Positions 45,390-56,755 of a stretch of DNA of 64,000 nucleotides are shown in pieces. The stretch's first letter is position 1. The number at the start of each line of letters is the position of its first letter. Position numbers and translations under genes: made by a program. The DNA is taken from assembly GCA_015680905.1 (NCBI GenBank), contig CM027381.1, forward strand, positions 68,933,501 to 68,997,500, read 5' to 3'. The notes below the pieces were generated by a model that saw only the letters and a list, made by a program, of their open reading frames with translations, was not told where the DNA came from and ran no database searches. Source of the DNA: Coptis chinensis (Eukaryota; Streptophyta; Magnoliopsida; Ranunculales; Ranunculaceae).

Positions 45390-48300
45390 CACTACACCAT
45401 AAATGGTGTTTAGCAACAATTATAATCGTTACTTATATTTTTACTAATGCTTATATCCGTTACCTCTGGGGTGTTACAGTCATTTAGGCAAATTTAGTAA
45501 CGGATATATTCGTTACGTATATTAATTTAATAAGAGATATATTCGTTACGTATATTAATTTAGTAACAGTTATATTCATTGGTAATTATTTTGTAACAGA
45601 TAATCAACTAGATAGTCAATTGTTGATTGTCCACAGAAATATTTCATTTCTAACGGATATAAGTGTTAGTGAAGCTTGGGGCCCTTTCATTACTAACATT
45701 TAGCGTAACAGATATAACCGTTACTAAAAAACAATCCAGTGCAAAAAAAATTATTTTTTCTGGCGCCAAAAGATTTCCACCCTGTACGGAGCTACATCAC
45801 ATCTGATTATCCACGATCTATCTTACATACAAAAATATTACATTACATTACAACTCAAGTAACAAGTTAATAAAAGAAAACCCAACTCGGTTAACATTAT
45901 AGAATTAAAGCCACCAATCCAAATCCAAATTTACAGACCAAACACTTGTAAAATAAATTAACCTAATCTTATCTATCCAAAGTTACAACAAGAATTGTAA
46001 GACAATATAATAGAAACTGACAAACACTAACAAGCTGACACAACTACCAACTCGACCATTGAGAATATGCCAAGTACCAGTCAGAAGTAGCACCACCATC
46101 TTTACCCTAACATTGTTGGATGTGTATACCTATTTTTACCAAAAAATTGTCGCCTTAATCTCATACTTCCCACATAAAAGAATAGACCACAAAAAGTTGA
46201 AGCCTAAAATGTTGTTTAATACCGCAAAATGACGTAACGGGCATATTATTACCTCAATGAAGGCACTAAGATGTGCACAGTTCCGTTTCTCTGATAATCT
46301 CAAAGTGTATTATGCAGCAATGCCGCAATATCAAATGTACCTCTCGTATTGCTTTGAGAACAGCTATGTCTGCATTCAAATTCCTGTGTGCCAAAGAAGT
46401 GTTTATCCATCATAAAGTAATCAGTTGATTACTAACAAATAAGGATACAAGCAAGCAATTAAACTCGAGCACCTAAGAAACAACCGAAATTTAGATGTCT
46501 AAACTTGTATTGTGAAAAATAAATCTCCTTGTTCGATCACTTAGTAAGCTTAACCTACACATAACCAAATCTATTTTACTTGATTCACCCTCCCTAAAAG
46601 ATCACATGGATTCAGCATGCATACCATGAGTCTGCCATGGTAGAAAAGAAATTAAACAAAAAAGTTCTCTCACCAAGGCTTAAAACAGAATCTAAAAAGC
46701 ACTGCCTCAACATTAATTATCACACAATTCTTATAACACCTTAACAACACCTCGTCCTTACCACGATGATTTCCCACAACGTATTAGAAATGTAGAACTA
46801 CCACCACTCAAACACCATAGTGCTAATGAGTCGTCCATTTTCCAAGTGAATTAAATGCAAAAAACAATATCTAAACACTACCAACAACCCATTTCCTTCA
46901 TAAGAACAAATTTAGTTTGTAATAATTTCTTTCAGTAAGGCAAGTAATTTCTTTTTTTTTCTAATGACAAAATACACAAAAACTAACCTTTAAGGGTAAT
47001 AAAAGAACTTCGCTACACACCCAAGATTTAAGCAAGAACAATACCTGAAGGTGAACTTGGATTTCATTCTTCTAAATCTGATGACTCAAAACTAAATTTA
47101 CCATGTCTAGACAGAATAGATTATATCAACGTAAGAAGTAAATGTATCATGTCTTTGGATTTCATTCTTCTGAATCTGATGACTCGAAACTAAAATTTTG
47201 CCTTGCAGTCATCACAGAAATAATCATTGTTTCCCACACCCTTTAAAGCATAAGGAAATCAGTCAGTGTGCCAATTCTTCATCCTTTTCAGGAATGAAAT
47301 AAGAGAAAGAAAAACAAATATTAGAGGCACACACACACACACTAAATCATTCATAACAAGTTATTGTAGTGTAAGGAATTTCATGCGGTCATAATAAATG
47401 AATACCAAAAGGAACAGTACATAATGACGGAATATCAAGTACTCAAATTGCAAATAAAACTAACTAGTGAAACTCCTGAAACTGACATTGATACAAACCC
47501 GTTACTTGCTAAATGAAACTGAATATAGTCTACAGACAGTGATATAACCCTGTTACTTGCTAAATTCATTGCAGAATACCAGACTAGCTAGTAACATACT
47601 AACATGGTCCACAGACATAGTTCACTGACAAACTAGTGGCATACGGTCAAGTCGCTCCTAAGTTGTCCGTGTACAAAAAATGAAAGCAGACACGACTGAG
47701 CCATTATCGCACACTACTCGAGCTGCGTTCACACTAATAAGGCACTCGATGTCTAAATTACTTGAAATTCAAATCTCAGTCTTGGCAATTGCTAGCAACT
47801 TGTTATTTAGTCATTGCAATAAGCATTAAATTAAATAAAACTGCTGAAAAATCGTAACCAATGATCTTAAAGCATGGTCCAATTTTGTGTGGAACTGATT
47901 TAATGACCATACAAGCATAGGAATAATTAGTTACAAGTTACAAGTTACAACTACATGTCGATGTGTAATCAAGTAAACTAGACAAAAATCAGCTGCAAAG
48001 GTATAAATACATATACATTGAAAATGAAATTGACGTATAAATCAAAGAGGAAACAAGCAGTTGCGTATATTGAAAGGAAGTTACCTGATCTTCGTACACT
48101 ACTTCAGTCCCAAAAATCAAAATCAAAATAGGAAAGAATGAAGAAAACAACTAGATATTGTTAATAGATGCAACTAAGGTGTGAGTTTCTAATGGATGCA
48201 ACTAGATATTGTTAATGAAGCAAGTTATCTCAATTATTTTTATGAGCAACTTAAAAGTATATACCTCCTTGACATTTTCCTTGCTATGGGCATTGATTCC

Positions 48301-49266
48301 ATAACAAGTGCAATTCTGTTCCTTAAAATGCCTTATCCACTCCTAAAAATGAATAAGAACCTTATTACAACTATACTTCGAAAAAGAAAACTATAGAATG
48401 GATCAGACAAATCCATGTAGAGCTTCCTTATACAATTCCTTAAAATATTTTGATAAAGGAATTTAATTACCTTTGTTTGAGAACGACCTGCAAGGTCCAT
48501 CTTGTTGAAGACTATTTTCTCATGTATTCATATGCTGGAGAAATTTGTATCTGAAAACAATAATTTACAATGTACTTATAGCAATTTCACATTGCTTTAA
48601 AATCAGTCAAGAATTTATTCAAATATTTTGCACACATAAAGACCATCAGGTATGCTCCTGTAAATCCCAAAACCATCAGGTTATTTTTTTTTTAATTTTT
48701 TATCAGCCAAGCAACGAAATTATCCCAATCGCGAGCATAAATTTAGATTCCAACGTTACAGTTCCCACACAAAACTTAAATTCCCCAAATTTATCAGCAA
48801 GACAAACAAATAAACCTAATTTGAACATTTCAAGGAGCACAATTATAAAAAAAAAATCAGAAATTCGCTAGCTAGGGTTTCAGTAGAAGGAGAGAGAGAG
48901 CGAGCGTATATACCTGTTTATTTTTCATCTTCGTCGACGAAAGTTTTTTTTATCGATGTGGAGAGCATGGGAGATCATCGGGGAGAACCTGTTTTATTCA
49001 GTTCTAGTCTTTTTTTCTGTTAGTTCCACATATTCCACATATACCCTTCTCGTCTTTGTGTTCCATGTTTTTTATTTGTTTCGCAACAGATGTAATTGTT
49101 ACCAAACTTTAAAATAATACATTGATAATAATTGAAAAAATAAATTGAAATATACTAACGGATACCAAGGAGCCTCACAGTTATGTCTGTTAGAAAAGTA
49201 GTAATAGATATATTCGTTACAAATGAAAATTTTGCCCTGTTAGAAAATGGCCCTTATGGTGTAGTG
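45390..49266. mobile_element. Non-autonomous CACTA transposon (3.9 kb) in the first PMD exon
   Basis: The left end CACTACACCATAAATGG and right end CCCTTATGGTGTAGTG are inverted. The 3-bp target duplication TTC is at 45387-45389 and 49267-49269. Subterminal zones (45420-45730 and about 49080-49245) repeat GTAACGGATATATTCGTTAC in both orientations. The interior has no transposase. Near the right end, GAGAGAGAGCGAGCGTATATACC (about 48892-48914) looks like a minus-strand leader with a splice donor, but I found no protein there. Excising the element and one TTC restores the PMD reading frame. Confidence 0.93.
45740..48990. other. Interior of the CACTA element: no recognised gene
   Basis: This is AT-rich with only short open frames. 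A ~40-bp direct repeat around GGATTTCATTCTTCT and TCTGATGACTC occurs near 47060 and 47156. It may be the spliced non-coding or decayed remainder of a captured gene. No protein match was recognised. Confidence 0.4.
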
Positions 49267-49444
49267 TTCTTCACATTCTTTGATCGAGGACTCATTGCTA
49301 CAAAGAAAAATAAAACAAGTATTAGTAACTATAATAAGTTTAATCAAATCTAAATCATTTCGAGCTAATTACAATTCTTTCAACATTACAAGTGCCACAA
49401 AAATCCCAACAAGAATTACTTTGCAACGAAACAAATGTCATAAT

Positions 49445-49936
49445 TGGTATACCACTAAGATTATTAAAAGAAAAATCAAATACTATTAAATTCAAACAAT
49501 TTCCAATATCATTCATCTTGAGACTTACTTTGAGTAGCATAGATATTAGGACATAAACTTTCTTCCCAGAATTTTCGATCAAGAAAGCAGGATTTATCTC
49601 AAACAACCATCCAATATCCTTTTTATTGCAACCCAATTTTTCAAGAAAACACATCATGTCATGCATCCTACTCCAATCATATACACTTCTATATGACAAG
49701 TGCCCCACAAACCAATCACTACTAACTCCTAGACCCTTCAACTTCTCAAGAACTCTGACAAAATCCTCATTAACACCACCAACCAATAGTGATGGACTAC
49801 AACTTACTAACTTAACAACAGTAGGTGCACTCAAACCCAATTTTTCATAACCCCGAAGTTTCAAAGCCAAGACTCCCTCACTGTACCCAAAAATATCTCT
49901 CACATCTTTATACATTCTACCGATTTTATTATTCAT
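49445..49936 (-). pseudogene. mTERF-family gene fragment, joined to an LRR-like tail
   Basis: The open frame contains MYKDVRDIFGYSEGVLALKL, APTVVKLVSCSPSLLVGGVN and NWSRM-like DWSRMHDMMCFLEKLGCNKK. This is a central part of an organelle mTERF protein, close to the MTEF18/19 type, which binds nucleic acid in mitochondria or plastids. It covers about 145 of the usual ~550 residues (49936-49505). The frame then runs without a stop into GNCLNLIVFDFSFNNLSGIP (49504-49445), which looks like one leucine-rich repeat, not mTERF. It lacks the transit peptide and the other mTERF repeats. It lies between the start of the PMD gene and the right GTCGTTTG cluster, so it may be captured DNA. Confidence 0.75.
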
Positions 49937-50083
49937 CTTGCATTGTATAATAATCAACAATAGAAACCACAAATTGCATTGTATAATTTGTCGTTTTGGA
50001 GTCCAAACAACTTGCATTGTATAATAATCAACAATAGAAACCACAAATTATTCAACAATACAAAGAATAAAAAAAAACACACA

Positions 50084-50190
50084 CACACATTCAAACGACC
50101 TCACTAGGTCGTTTGGGCCATTTCCAAAACTACCTCACTAAGTCGTTTGGTGCATCTTCAAAACGACCTCACTGGGTCGTTTCAATGTTT
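50084..50190. repeat. GTCGTTTG-motif cluster, right
   Basis: Three GTCGTTT copies and two AAACGACC copies, with CCTCACTAGG spacers, give three ~36-bp palindromic units. The motif matches the clusters at 32.5, 34.2, 35.8 and 39.1 kb. Confidence 0.8.
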
Positions 50191-51142
50191 CTCAAACAAT
50201 ACTTCGTTTTGTATAATAATCAACAATATAAACCACAAATTATTCAACAATAACAAGTTATATAATTGATTCACAAAATACCTGTAGTAGATGAGTGTTG
50301 CCCAAGAGAGAAAACAAGTGTTGCCCAAACTCAAATTAGATGAGAGCAGACGAGTGTTTTTAACAATGCCACTTTCTTAACAATGGTTCACTTTCTTAAC
50401 AACAATAATGGTGGTTGTCCAAACTCGAATTAAAATAGTGAGAAAATGTACGGTTTTTGGTTTTTGATTTTTGGTTTTTTTGTGAGTGCGCGAGAGAGAT
50501 GATACCAGTTGAAAAGGTTTTCCCGGTTATGCGCCACTTAGGTGGGGGTGTATTGGACTTTCTTTTGGACTTTGCTATTTGGGCTTGGGCTGGAGGCTAC
50601 CCAATCCAATTTCCTATTTTTGGTTTTGGATCTTCCAAAACATTTCCGGACTCTTAAAGATTCATACATTTCCGGTTTCCCCCTAAAAAATGATGGGTAC
50701 CTAAAGTTGGACTTGCAAATATAAATTTTCGTGCACCAGGCCCAAAAGTCTTTGTTGAATCGGGCATTCGGGCCCAAATCTAACAAAATACATCCTCATA
50801 AACAATTTGCCACGTGATGTAGTACCACTTTCAAAAGAAGAGGGAAACCGACTTATACAATCCCCAACATTTTTTAATAAAAAACAAAAGGAATTTTCGT
50901 TCAATCTCTCTCTTCCGGCCCACATAAGGTAATTTTTATAACTCACTTTTCTTCTTCCTCAAAATTACAGAAAGGTGTTTCCTAATCTTTTTAAATTTGT
51001 ACACTTTTTTTTTATTTATAACCACTGTAAAAAAGTAAAAATAAAATAAAATAAACCCTAATATGCTCTCAGTTTTTAATTAGGTTTTATTATTACTACC
51101 TCTTAATTATTCACAGCTCGCGTTGAAAGAAATCTGAAGATA
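50191..51142. other. Upstream region of TAF13
   Basis: No gene is supported. The open frames at 50457-50946 have no domain. TTAATTAGG and CTCTTAATTATTC lie in the last 80 bases before the TAF13 start, with no clear TATA box, as is common for housekeeping plant promoters. Confidence 0.4.
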
Positions 51143-52167
51143 ATGATTAATAACTCTTCAAATACTGGACCCACCCCAAAGCAAAAAGTTGGATCATCAC
51201 AACCATCAGATGTTTCACTAAAGCGCAAACGAGGAGTCTTTCAAAAAGACCGTAAGTATAAACACACCTCTATTCCGTGCACTATTTATATATTGAATTG
51301 CTAACCATGAATATTCTTGATGACATTATAGTGCAGCACATGATGTACGGTTTTGGGGATGACGCCAATGTAAGTCTCTTTTTATGACATCTATAGTTTC
51401 GAACAATAAACACATTAAAAAAGTTTTCTACTCAGATTTTTGAAACAATGCTGATAGGAATATGGATAGTCTGCTCTAGTGTGATAGTTGGTCATTCAAT
51501 ACTAACTCTACTTGTGGACTTTATATAAATAGCCATTGCCGGAAACTGTTGGACTTGTCGAAGACATTGTTGTAGAATACATCACTGATATGGTAAGTTG
51601 TTATGTTCTTGTTTCTTAAGTAGATAAATATGTTTAGGGCTTTTATTAGATTAGTAATCTTCATTTGTTGTTGACTTGTCTGCAGGTTAATAAAGCTCAA
51701 GACGTTGGATCTAAGAGGGGGAAGCTCTTAACCGAGGATTTCTTATACCTAATTCGCAAGGTATTGTTTCTTGAAGTTCCTAAGGTTTCATATGATGTTT
51801 CTGAATTTGGGTTGCCAAGTCTTTTATATGAACCAGCTAGTGCTCCAAATTAAGTTGTTACTCTGATTAACAAACCCTTTTTCTGAACTAAAATCACTGT
51901 CATCATCTAACTATTCCTTTCCCAAAAGGAATTCCATTCAAGTGAGGCAAAATATATGTTTATGATGCAGAAGACATCACACTCTAACCAGTTCAAACTT
52001 CAGCGCTTTTAGCTGATCAATTTATTTTGATCTAAGAACCTTCCACCTTACAGGATATGCCAAAACTCCGCCGATGTACAGAACTGTTATCTATGCACGA
52101 GGAGCTAAAGCAAGCAAGGAAGGCTTTTGAATTAGATGAAGAGAAGCTAACTACTACAGCAGATTGA
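51143..52167 (+). CDS. TAF13: TFIID subunit TAF13 (five exons, 131 aa)
   Basis: The exons are 51143-51251, 51332-51369, 51533-51592, 51686-51760 and 52054-52167. Every junction is GT-AG, and the sum (396 nt) is in frame with a TGA end. The N-terminus (1-30) is polar. From residue 33 it reads FQKDLQHMMYGFGDDANPLP, then TVGLVEDIVVEYITDMVNKA, GSKRGKLLTEDFLYLIRKDM and HEELKQARKAFELDEEK. This is the TAF13 histone fold, almost residue for residue like the plant proteins (about 126 aa). TAF13 pairs with TAF11 and, within TFIID, helps position TBP on RNA polymerase II promoters in the nucleus. Nothing is missing. It is convergent with the PPR gene and only 456 bases from it. Confidence 0.97.
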
Positions 52168-52623
52168 GATTGGAAATTTATAATCGATTCCTACTCTTGG
52201 AGCTCTGTTATGTGCCGACTCATATGTTGATACTTCTTATTTTCAGCATTGTAATTAAGAATATCTAGACAGATGTGCAAGTGTAATTGCTTCCGTGTAT
52301 TTTTACCCAGACTTGTTTTTTAACATTGAACAAGTTTCTCTCTAAATTGAGCCTCTGAAATTTTTTATGCTTGCTTTGGAACAAATTGTTGAATATAAAC
52401 ACACCGTCTATGATTCTGCTGAAAACTTCTCGCAGGAATTCTTTACCGATCCTTGAAAAGATATCTGGAGAAAAAGAAGTGTGAACAGCTCATGCAGGAA
52501 TTCTTATGAAGTTCGAGTAGCAAGATCTCTCTTTCAATTACAGTGTTCAAGCCTTCACTTCTTTGTTCAAGTACCATACTAAAATGAAACACTCCAACTT
52601 TAAGAGCTCCATTGTAGCACTAC
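52168..52623. other. Convergent 3' region of TAF13 and the PPR gene
   Basis: The 3' tails of both genes must lie here or overlap. No other feature was seen. Confidence 0.5.
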
Positions 52624-54069
52624 TCATTGGATTGTGCTCTGTCCAGGCACTTTTAAGATACATTTTCCCCTCATTATCACTCTTGCCTTTTCCACTTGAT
52701 CCCATTTACCTTGTTCAGCATAAATATTGGATAGTAATACATAGTTGCCAGAATTCCACGGCTCGAGATGTATTAGTTTCTTGACTGCGTGTTCTGCAAG
52801 TTCTAGATGTCCATGTACTCGGCAAGCACTGAGCAGTGCACCCCATATAGCAGCATTTGGCATCATTGGCATTCCTTTAATTAACTCTAGAGCCTCCTTT
52901 ACACACCCAGTGCGACCAAGAAGATCAACCATGCATCCATAGTGCTCAAGTCTGGGTTTGATTTTGTACTTCTCTGTCATAAAAAATAACAATTCTAGGC
53001 CCTTTGGCACCATTCCTGTGTGGGCACAACACGCAAGAGCACCTACAAATGTTGCATCATTAGGATCCACACTCATCCTCTCAAACATTTCTAACCCAAG
53101 CTTGCCCTGTCCATTATAAGCCAGACCTGAGATCATGGTATTCCATGAAACCACACTTTTCTTAGGCATCTTGTCGAAAGTTCTCCAAGCCATCTCCAAA
53201 TCACCACACTTGTGATAAAAATCAAGAAGTGAGTTGCCTACTTGGACGAACTTCTGAAACAGTCCTCTTGAATCAGCATAAGAATGGATCCAACTTCCAA
53301 GTTCAGAAGCACCCAAACGAGCACAAACAGGCAGCACCGTGACCAACGACGCGTCATCTAACTCAAATCCTTCATCCAACATCTGTTTAAACACTTCTAA
53401 AGCTACTACATCGCGCCCACTCTGCGCTAAACCACCAATCATGATATTCCAAGAAACATTGCTCCTCTCCCTCATCTGTTGAAAAACATGAAACCCCATA
53501 TCAACATTTCCTTCCTTACACGACCCGCGAATCATCATATTCCAAACGACAACATCCTTAACAGGCATCATATCAAACACCCTTTTCGCATCGCCCATCC
53601 TCTTACAACTAGTATAAAACTCAACTAGTCCTATTTGAACACCATTATATAATTCAAACCCAACTCTTACAATCTCACCATGCACTTTACGTCCAAAACT
53701 AACTTCAGTCACATTAGTGCATGATTTAAGCAATGGAGCAAAAGTATATTGATCAGGCCAAATATCGCGACATTTCATTAAAGTATATATTTGAAGCGGC
53801 CGTTTCGAAGGGCCAGATATGGAATAGCCTTTGATCATAGAATTAAAAACGAGGATATTTGGGTTTTGTGTATGGACAAAAATGAGACTGGCATAAGGCA
53901 TTAAGTGGAGTTTGCCACATATTGAAATGAAGTGTGCAAGGAGAGTGTTGGATTGATGGAGATTGTGACGGATGAAATGGGCGTGGATTTGTTTGAGATG
54001 AGTTCGAGTGTTGTGGCCGTGGAGTAGGGTGAGAATTCTCCTTTCTACCTCTCGGCCATCTCTTCTCAT
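52624..54069 (-). CDS. Pentatricopeptide repeat protein, PLS class with E domain, 481 aa, intronless
   Basis: It is a single open frame. The N-terminus reads MRRDGREVERRILTLLHGHN, and TRTHLKQIHAHFIRHNLHQS follows. About ten PPR motifs can be seen, such as NPNILVFNSMIKGYSISG, KDVVVWNMMIRGSCKEG, SNVSWNIMIGGLAQSGRD and KSVVSWNTMISGLAYNGQGK. An E domain (about 385-481) ends in LSNIYAEQGKWDQVEKARVI and VPGQSTIQ. No DYW deaminase follows. It looks like the counterpart of Arabidopsis At1g09190. PLS-E proteins bind specific organelle transcripts, commonly for C-to-U RNA editing with a separate DYW partner. A clear transit peptide is not evident, though the basic N-terminus could act as one. The gene looks intact. 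Confidence 0.94.
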   Translation of the reverse strand: MRRDGREVERRILTLLHGHNTRTHLKQIHAHFIRHNLHQSNTLLAHFISICGKLHLMPYASLIFVHTQNPNILVFNSMIKGYSISGPSKRPLQIYTLMKCRDIWPDQYTFAPLLKSCTNVTEVSFGRKVHGEIVRVGFELYNGVQIGLVEFYTSCKRMGDAKRVFDMMPVKDVVVWNMMIRGSCKEGNVDMGFHVFQQMRERSNVSWNIMIGGLAQSGRDVVALEVFKQMLDEGFELDDASLVTVLPVCARLGASELGSWIHSYADSRGLFQKFVQVGNSLLDFYHKCGDLEMAWRTFDKMPKKSVVSWNTMISGLAYNGQGKLGLEMFERMSVDPNDATFVGALACCAHTGMVPKGLELLFFMTEKYKIKPRLEHYGCMVDLLGRTGCVKEALELIKGMPMMPNAAIWGALLSACRVHGHLELAEHAVKKLIHLEPWNSGNYVLLSNIYAEQGKWDQVEKARVIMRGKCILKVPGQSTIQ

Positions 54070-55100
54070 TTTTTTTTACTTTACTTTGTTATAATGGTGG
54101 TGGGAAATGTCATATGAATTAATGAAATTCAAATAATCAGGAACCAAAGTCCAAAACTGAGTTTGGTTATGGGCTTAAAACAAGTGTATACACAAAATTC
54201 TGATGGGCCCATGAGCACACATAATTGTATTTGTGAATCATCACTGGAGCTCAAACAAGTCTAGGCTCTGGACTCGTACAGCTCCACTAGGCACTATCAA
54301 TTTGCTTAAGCTGTAAAACGTGACAAAGTACGAGAGGGGTGGTCGCAAGGACTGAAGGACATGAAATGCCTCGAAAATCTAGCTAATTAGGCAAGCCTCA
54401 TCATACAATCATATATAATAGAAGTAAGTATAGATGTTAGCATAAATGGTTCTTACTCAAAACAATTACGTGGACATAATAGGCAATGACCATTTTCATG
54501 CTAATATTGTTTCAATTATTCAATATACTCTATTGAATGATCCTACATTGATTTATCATGGTTTACTTTTTTTTTGGGTAACGATTGGTGTGCCATGGTT
54601 TACGTACTGGTCATCATTGGTTTGTCATGAGAGTTAAACTGTTACGTTATAAGAAAGAATAAATTCATTTGAGACGTTGTCGATCAGCAATAATGTTTTT
54701 AGCCAATTCGGCAAATTATTTTTACTTCTTTTCCTTGTTTGGTATCTAACTTTTATTAGCATTTCTAATATGTGCAGGGCTAAGAGAGCTTAGATCTAGT
54801 ACCTTACCATACAGTACACCATCACTTTTTATTGGTGGAGGGCCCAGATCGCATGGGTACCCATAAACCGGCGTACTTTAGATTTTACAAATTTTTATTG
54901 TCCTTGCCCTTTGTCTCGCTTAAATTTGTTGAACTGTTTTTGTGCAAACACTTTACAGCAAGAAGTTGGAAAGATTGGAGACATTTGATGTTTTTAACAA
55001 CTAAGTAACTATGACCAATGTGCACAAAAAAACTATGACCTATGTGCCATCTCCATTATTCTTATTACCGGGTTTACATTTGGAATGATGCGTATTCTTG
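54070..55100. other. Intergenic, no gene seen
   Basis: This lies between the PPR start and the Tat element. TTTATCATGGTTTAC and TGCCATGGTTTACG repeat near 54555 and 54590. Nothing else is supported. Confidence 0.45.
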
Positions 55101-55561
55101 TATTTACACTGTAAGTATCCTCCGTTCCACACTACAGTATACGTCTTTACATGTCAGGTCGTCCTCCTTCAACTCATCCCACACCATCAAATCTTACCTA
55201 CGACCCAACACCCAGGTCGTCCACAACATCAGTTACAGTCATTTATGGAAGCAAATCAACTAACGTAATCTTGGAGTTCAACCAACGCCACAATCAAGGA
55301 AACATTAACTTTGTAACAGCAGAATAATGGTGAATCATCAAGATAGCACACAAGGTGGATCTACACTTTATAACGGTCCAGAACAAATATGGAAAGTCAG
55401 CTCAAACATCTATAAATAGAGAGAGATGAACTATGTAAGGCTTGATTCAAGTTTACCCCAAAAAACTTGATACGTAGACAACTCTTATTCCAAGAAGAGT
55501 GCAGCCATTCCCAATCCAACACATCATCAGGTCGTAGACCCCAAATTAACTAACATCTATA
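55100..55561 (+). repeat. Probable 5' LTR of the Tat element (start unresolved)
   Basis: CTATAAATAGAG near 55410 looks like the LTR TATA box. TTGGCTCCGTTTGCCGG at 55562 is like the altered primer site of Tat elements (usually TTGGCGCCG). The left LTR edge could be near 55109 or 55158. There is no partner LTR to settle it. Confidence 0.5.
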
Positions 55562-55645
55562 TTGGCTCCGTTTGCCGGTTCGTTCTCTTGAGAAAATACA
55601 CATACCATTTTCTCAAGCCCACGAAGCTGATCACAACAAGCCACC

Positions 55646-56755
55646 ATGGAAGCACAGCTACAAGCATTAGCAGATCATATGAAAACGCTATAGGAGTCAT
55701 TCATAACACTTCAACAAGAGAACCAGACGATGCGCGAACAAGCCACCTCCAACAACAACAACGGCCCTCCAGATGCAGTGGAGAACAACGCCGTCACAGC
55801 TCTCACCACCACGACAAACAAATGGTTAGAAGACTTCGAACAAAGATTGGAGAAGTCGAATGACAAGGCCAGCGCGCTCCAGATCGCTCAGAAGATCCTC
55901 CAAACGTACAAGGTGTCACCATTCACATTTGAAATCAGAGACAAGCAGCCTCCATCAGAGTTCATCCAACCAAAATTCCCGCTGTACGACGACAGCTAGT
56001 GTCCAGGCCAGCACGTAGCTCATTTCACCCAGATCCCCACCCTATACAGCGCTATAGAGTATGACTACTTGAAGTGCAAACTCTTTCCAACCAGCCTGAA
56101 AGACGGAGCTTTGGAATGGTTTTACACGCTCACTCCTGATTTTATCAGCAACTTTGACAAGCAAGCTGAGTCGTTCGCATCAAAGTTCGTCCACAACAGG
56201 AAGAAGCAAGTTGACCTGGACTCCCTGTTTCAGCTCAAGCAAGCACATGGTGAGACGATCCGCGCCTTCCTAGGACGTTTCAAAAAGGAACTCCTCTTAA
56301 TGGAGCCATGCCTAAAGGACAGTTTTGCAACTTCAGCTTTCACGAACCCTCTCCTGGAAAACTCCGACCTAGTAGGATTTCTGATGCACAACAAACCAGA
56401 ACGTTTAGACGACCTATACCACCGAATTGACAAATACATCAAGAACGAAGAATGGCTTGCCAAGCACAAAGGTAAAGAAGTCCTCGCCGTAAGCAACAAG
56501 CAAGGACCCAAAGAAAACAACCACTATTCAGGCAACAACAACAACACCAACAATTACAACAAGGGCTCCAGCTCCAACAAGCCCTCTTACACAAAAAGGG
56601 AATTTTCCAACTTCTTTAAGATGCCGAGTCAAATCCTGAAGAAGATATATACAACACCATACTTCAAGCCCAACATCAACAAGGTAATTGCCATTCCAGA
56701 ACGTCCATACTGCCATTTTCACAAGCTCCACCACCATGACACCAATGAATGTTAG
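55646..56755 (+). pseudogene. Tat gag, broken
   Basis: It reads from MEAQLQALADHMKTL at 55646, with a TAG at 55691 and another at 55997. After it comes the gag core: YDYLKCKLFPTSLKDGALEW (56060), FYTLTPDFISNFDKQAESFA and QLKQAHGETIRAFLGRFKKE. A Cys-His patch, YCHFHKLHHHDTNEC, near 56708 replaces the usual CCHC knuckle. The frame ends at a TAG at 56753. Confidence 0.85.

Larger units (their letters stand above)
39699..49295 (-). pseudogene. Plant mobile domain (PMD, MAIN-like) gene broken by nested insertions
   Basis: On the minus strand, ATG at 49295 starts MSPRSKNVKN. The frame resumes at 45389 beyond a CACTA insertion as IVAKTTFKGVKKLFGGG. An acidic region follows, with a frame shift near 45110 and a TGA near 44958. 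The PMD core is in exon 44818-44315: RTGLYDLVLSYHKLMDLPLV, then VERWHPETNTFHLPFGEMTV. More PMD sequence reads GEYACGASILAFLYKGLGDA (about 44180) and YFLVFRPIPNIDY (about 43915). A piece ending at 43456 reads QLGHVQLIPVDHPTLNW. After a solo LTR, exon 40126-39935 reads YPWECHPNYMIWYARNSHIR, and the last exon (39845-39699) ends GGHYNS. PMD proteins act in silencing and meristem upkeep, but the domain is also carried by transposons. Here it faces the MULE transposase. Confidence 0.82.

Noticed and set aside
48196-48871. Open frames within the CACTA interior
   Set aside because: They are short, AT-rich, and lack a transposase or host-gene domain.
32375-50620. AATTGGATTGGGCAACCCCC near 32,382 and its inverse-like match near 50,600 as the outer ends of the MULE
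   Set aside because: The match covers about 12 bases plus scattered ones. No 9-bp duplication flanks it, and it can arise by chance over this distance.
50457-50946. Overlapping open frames on both strands upstream of TAF13
   Set aside because: There is no domain and both strands are equally open. More likely promoter-proximal non-coding DNA.
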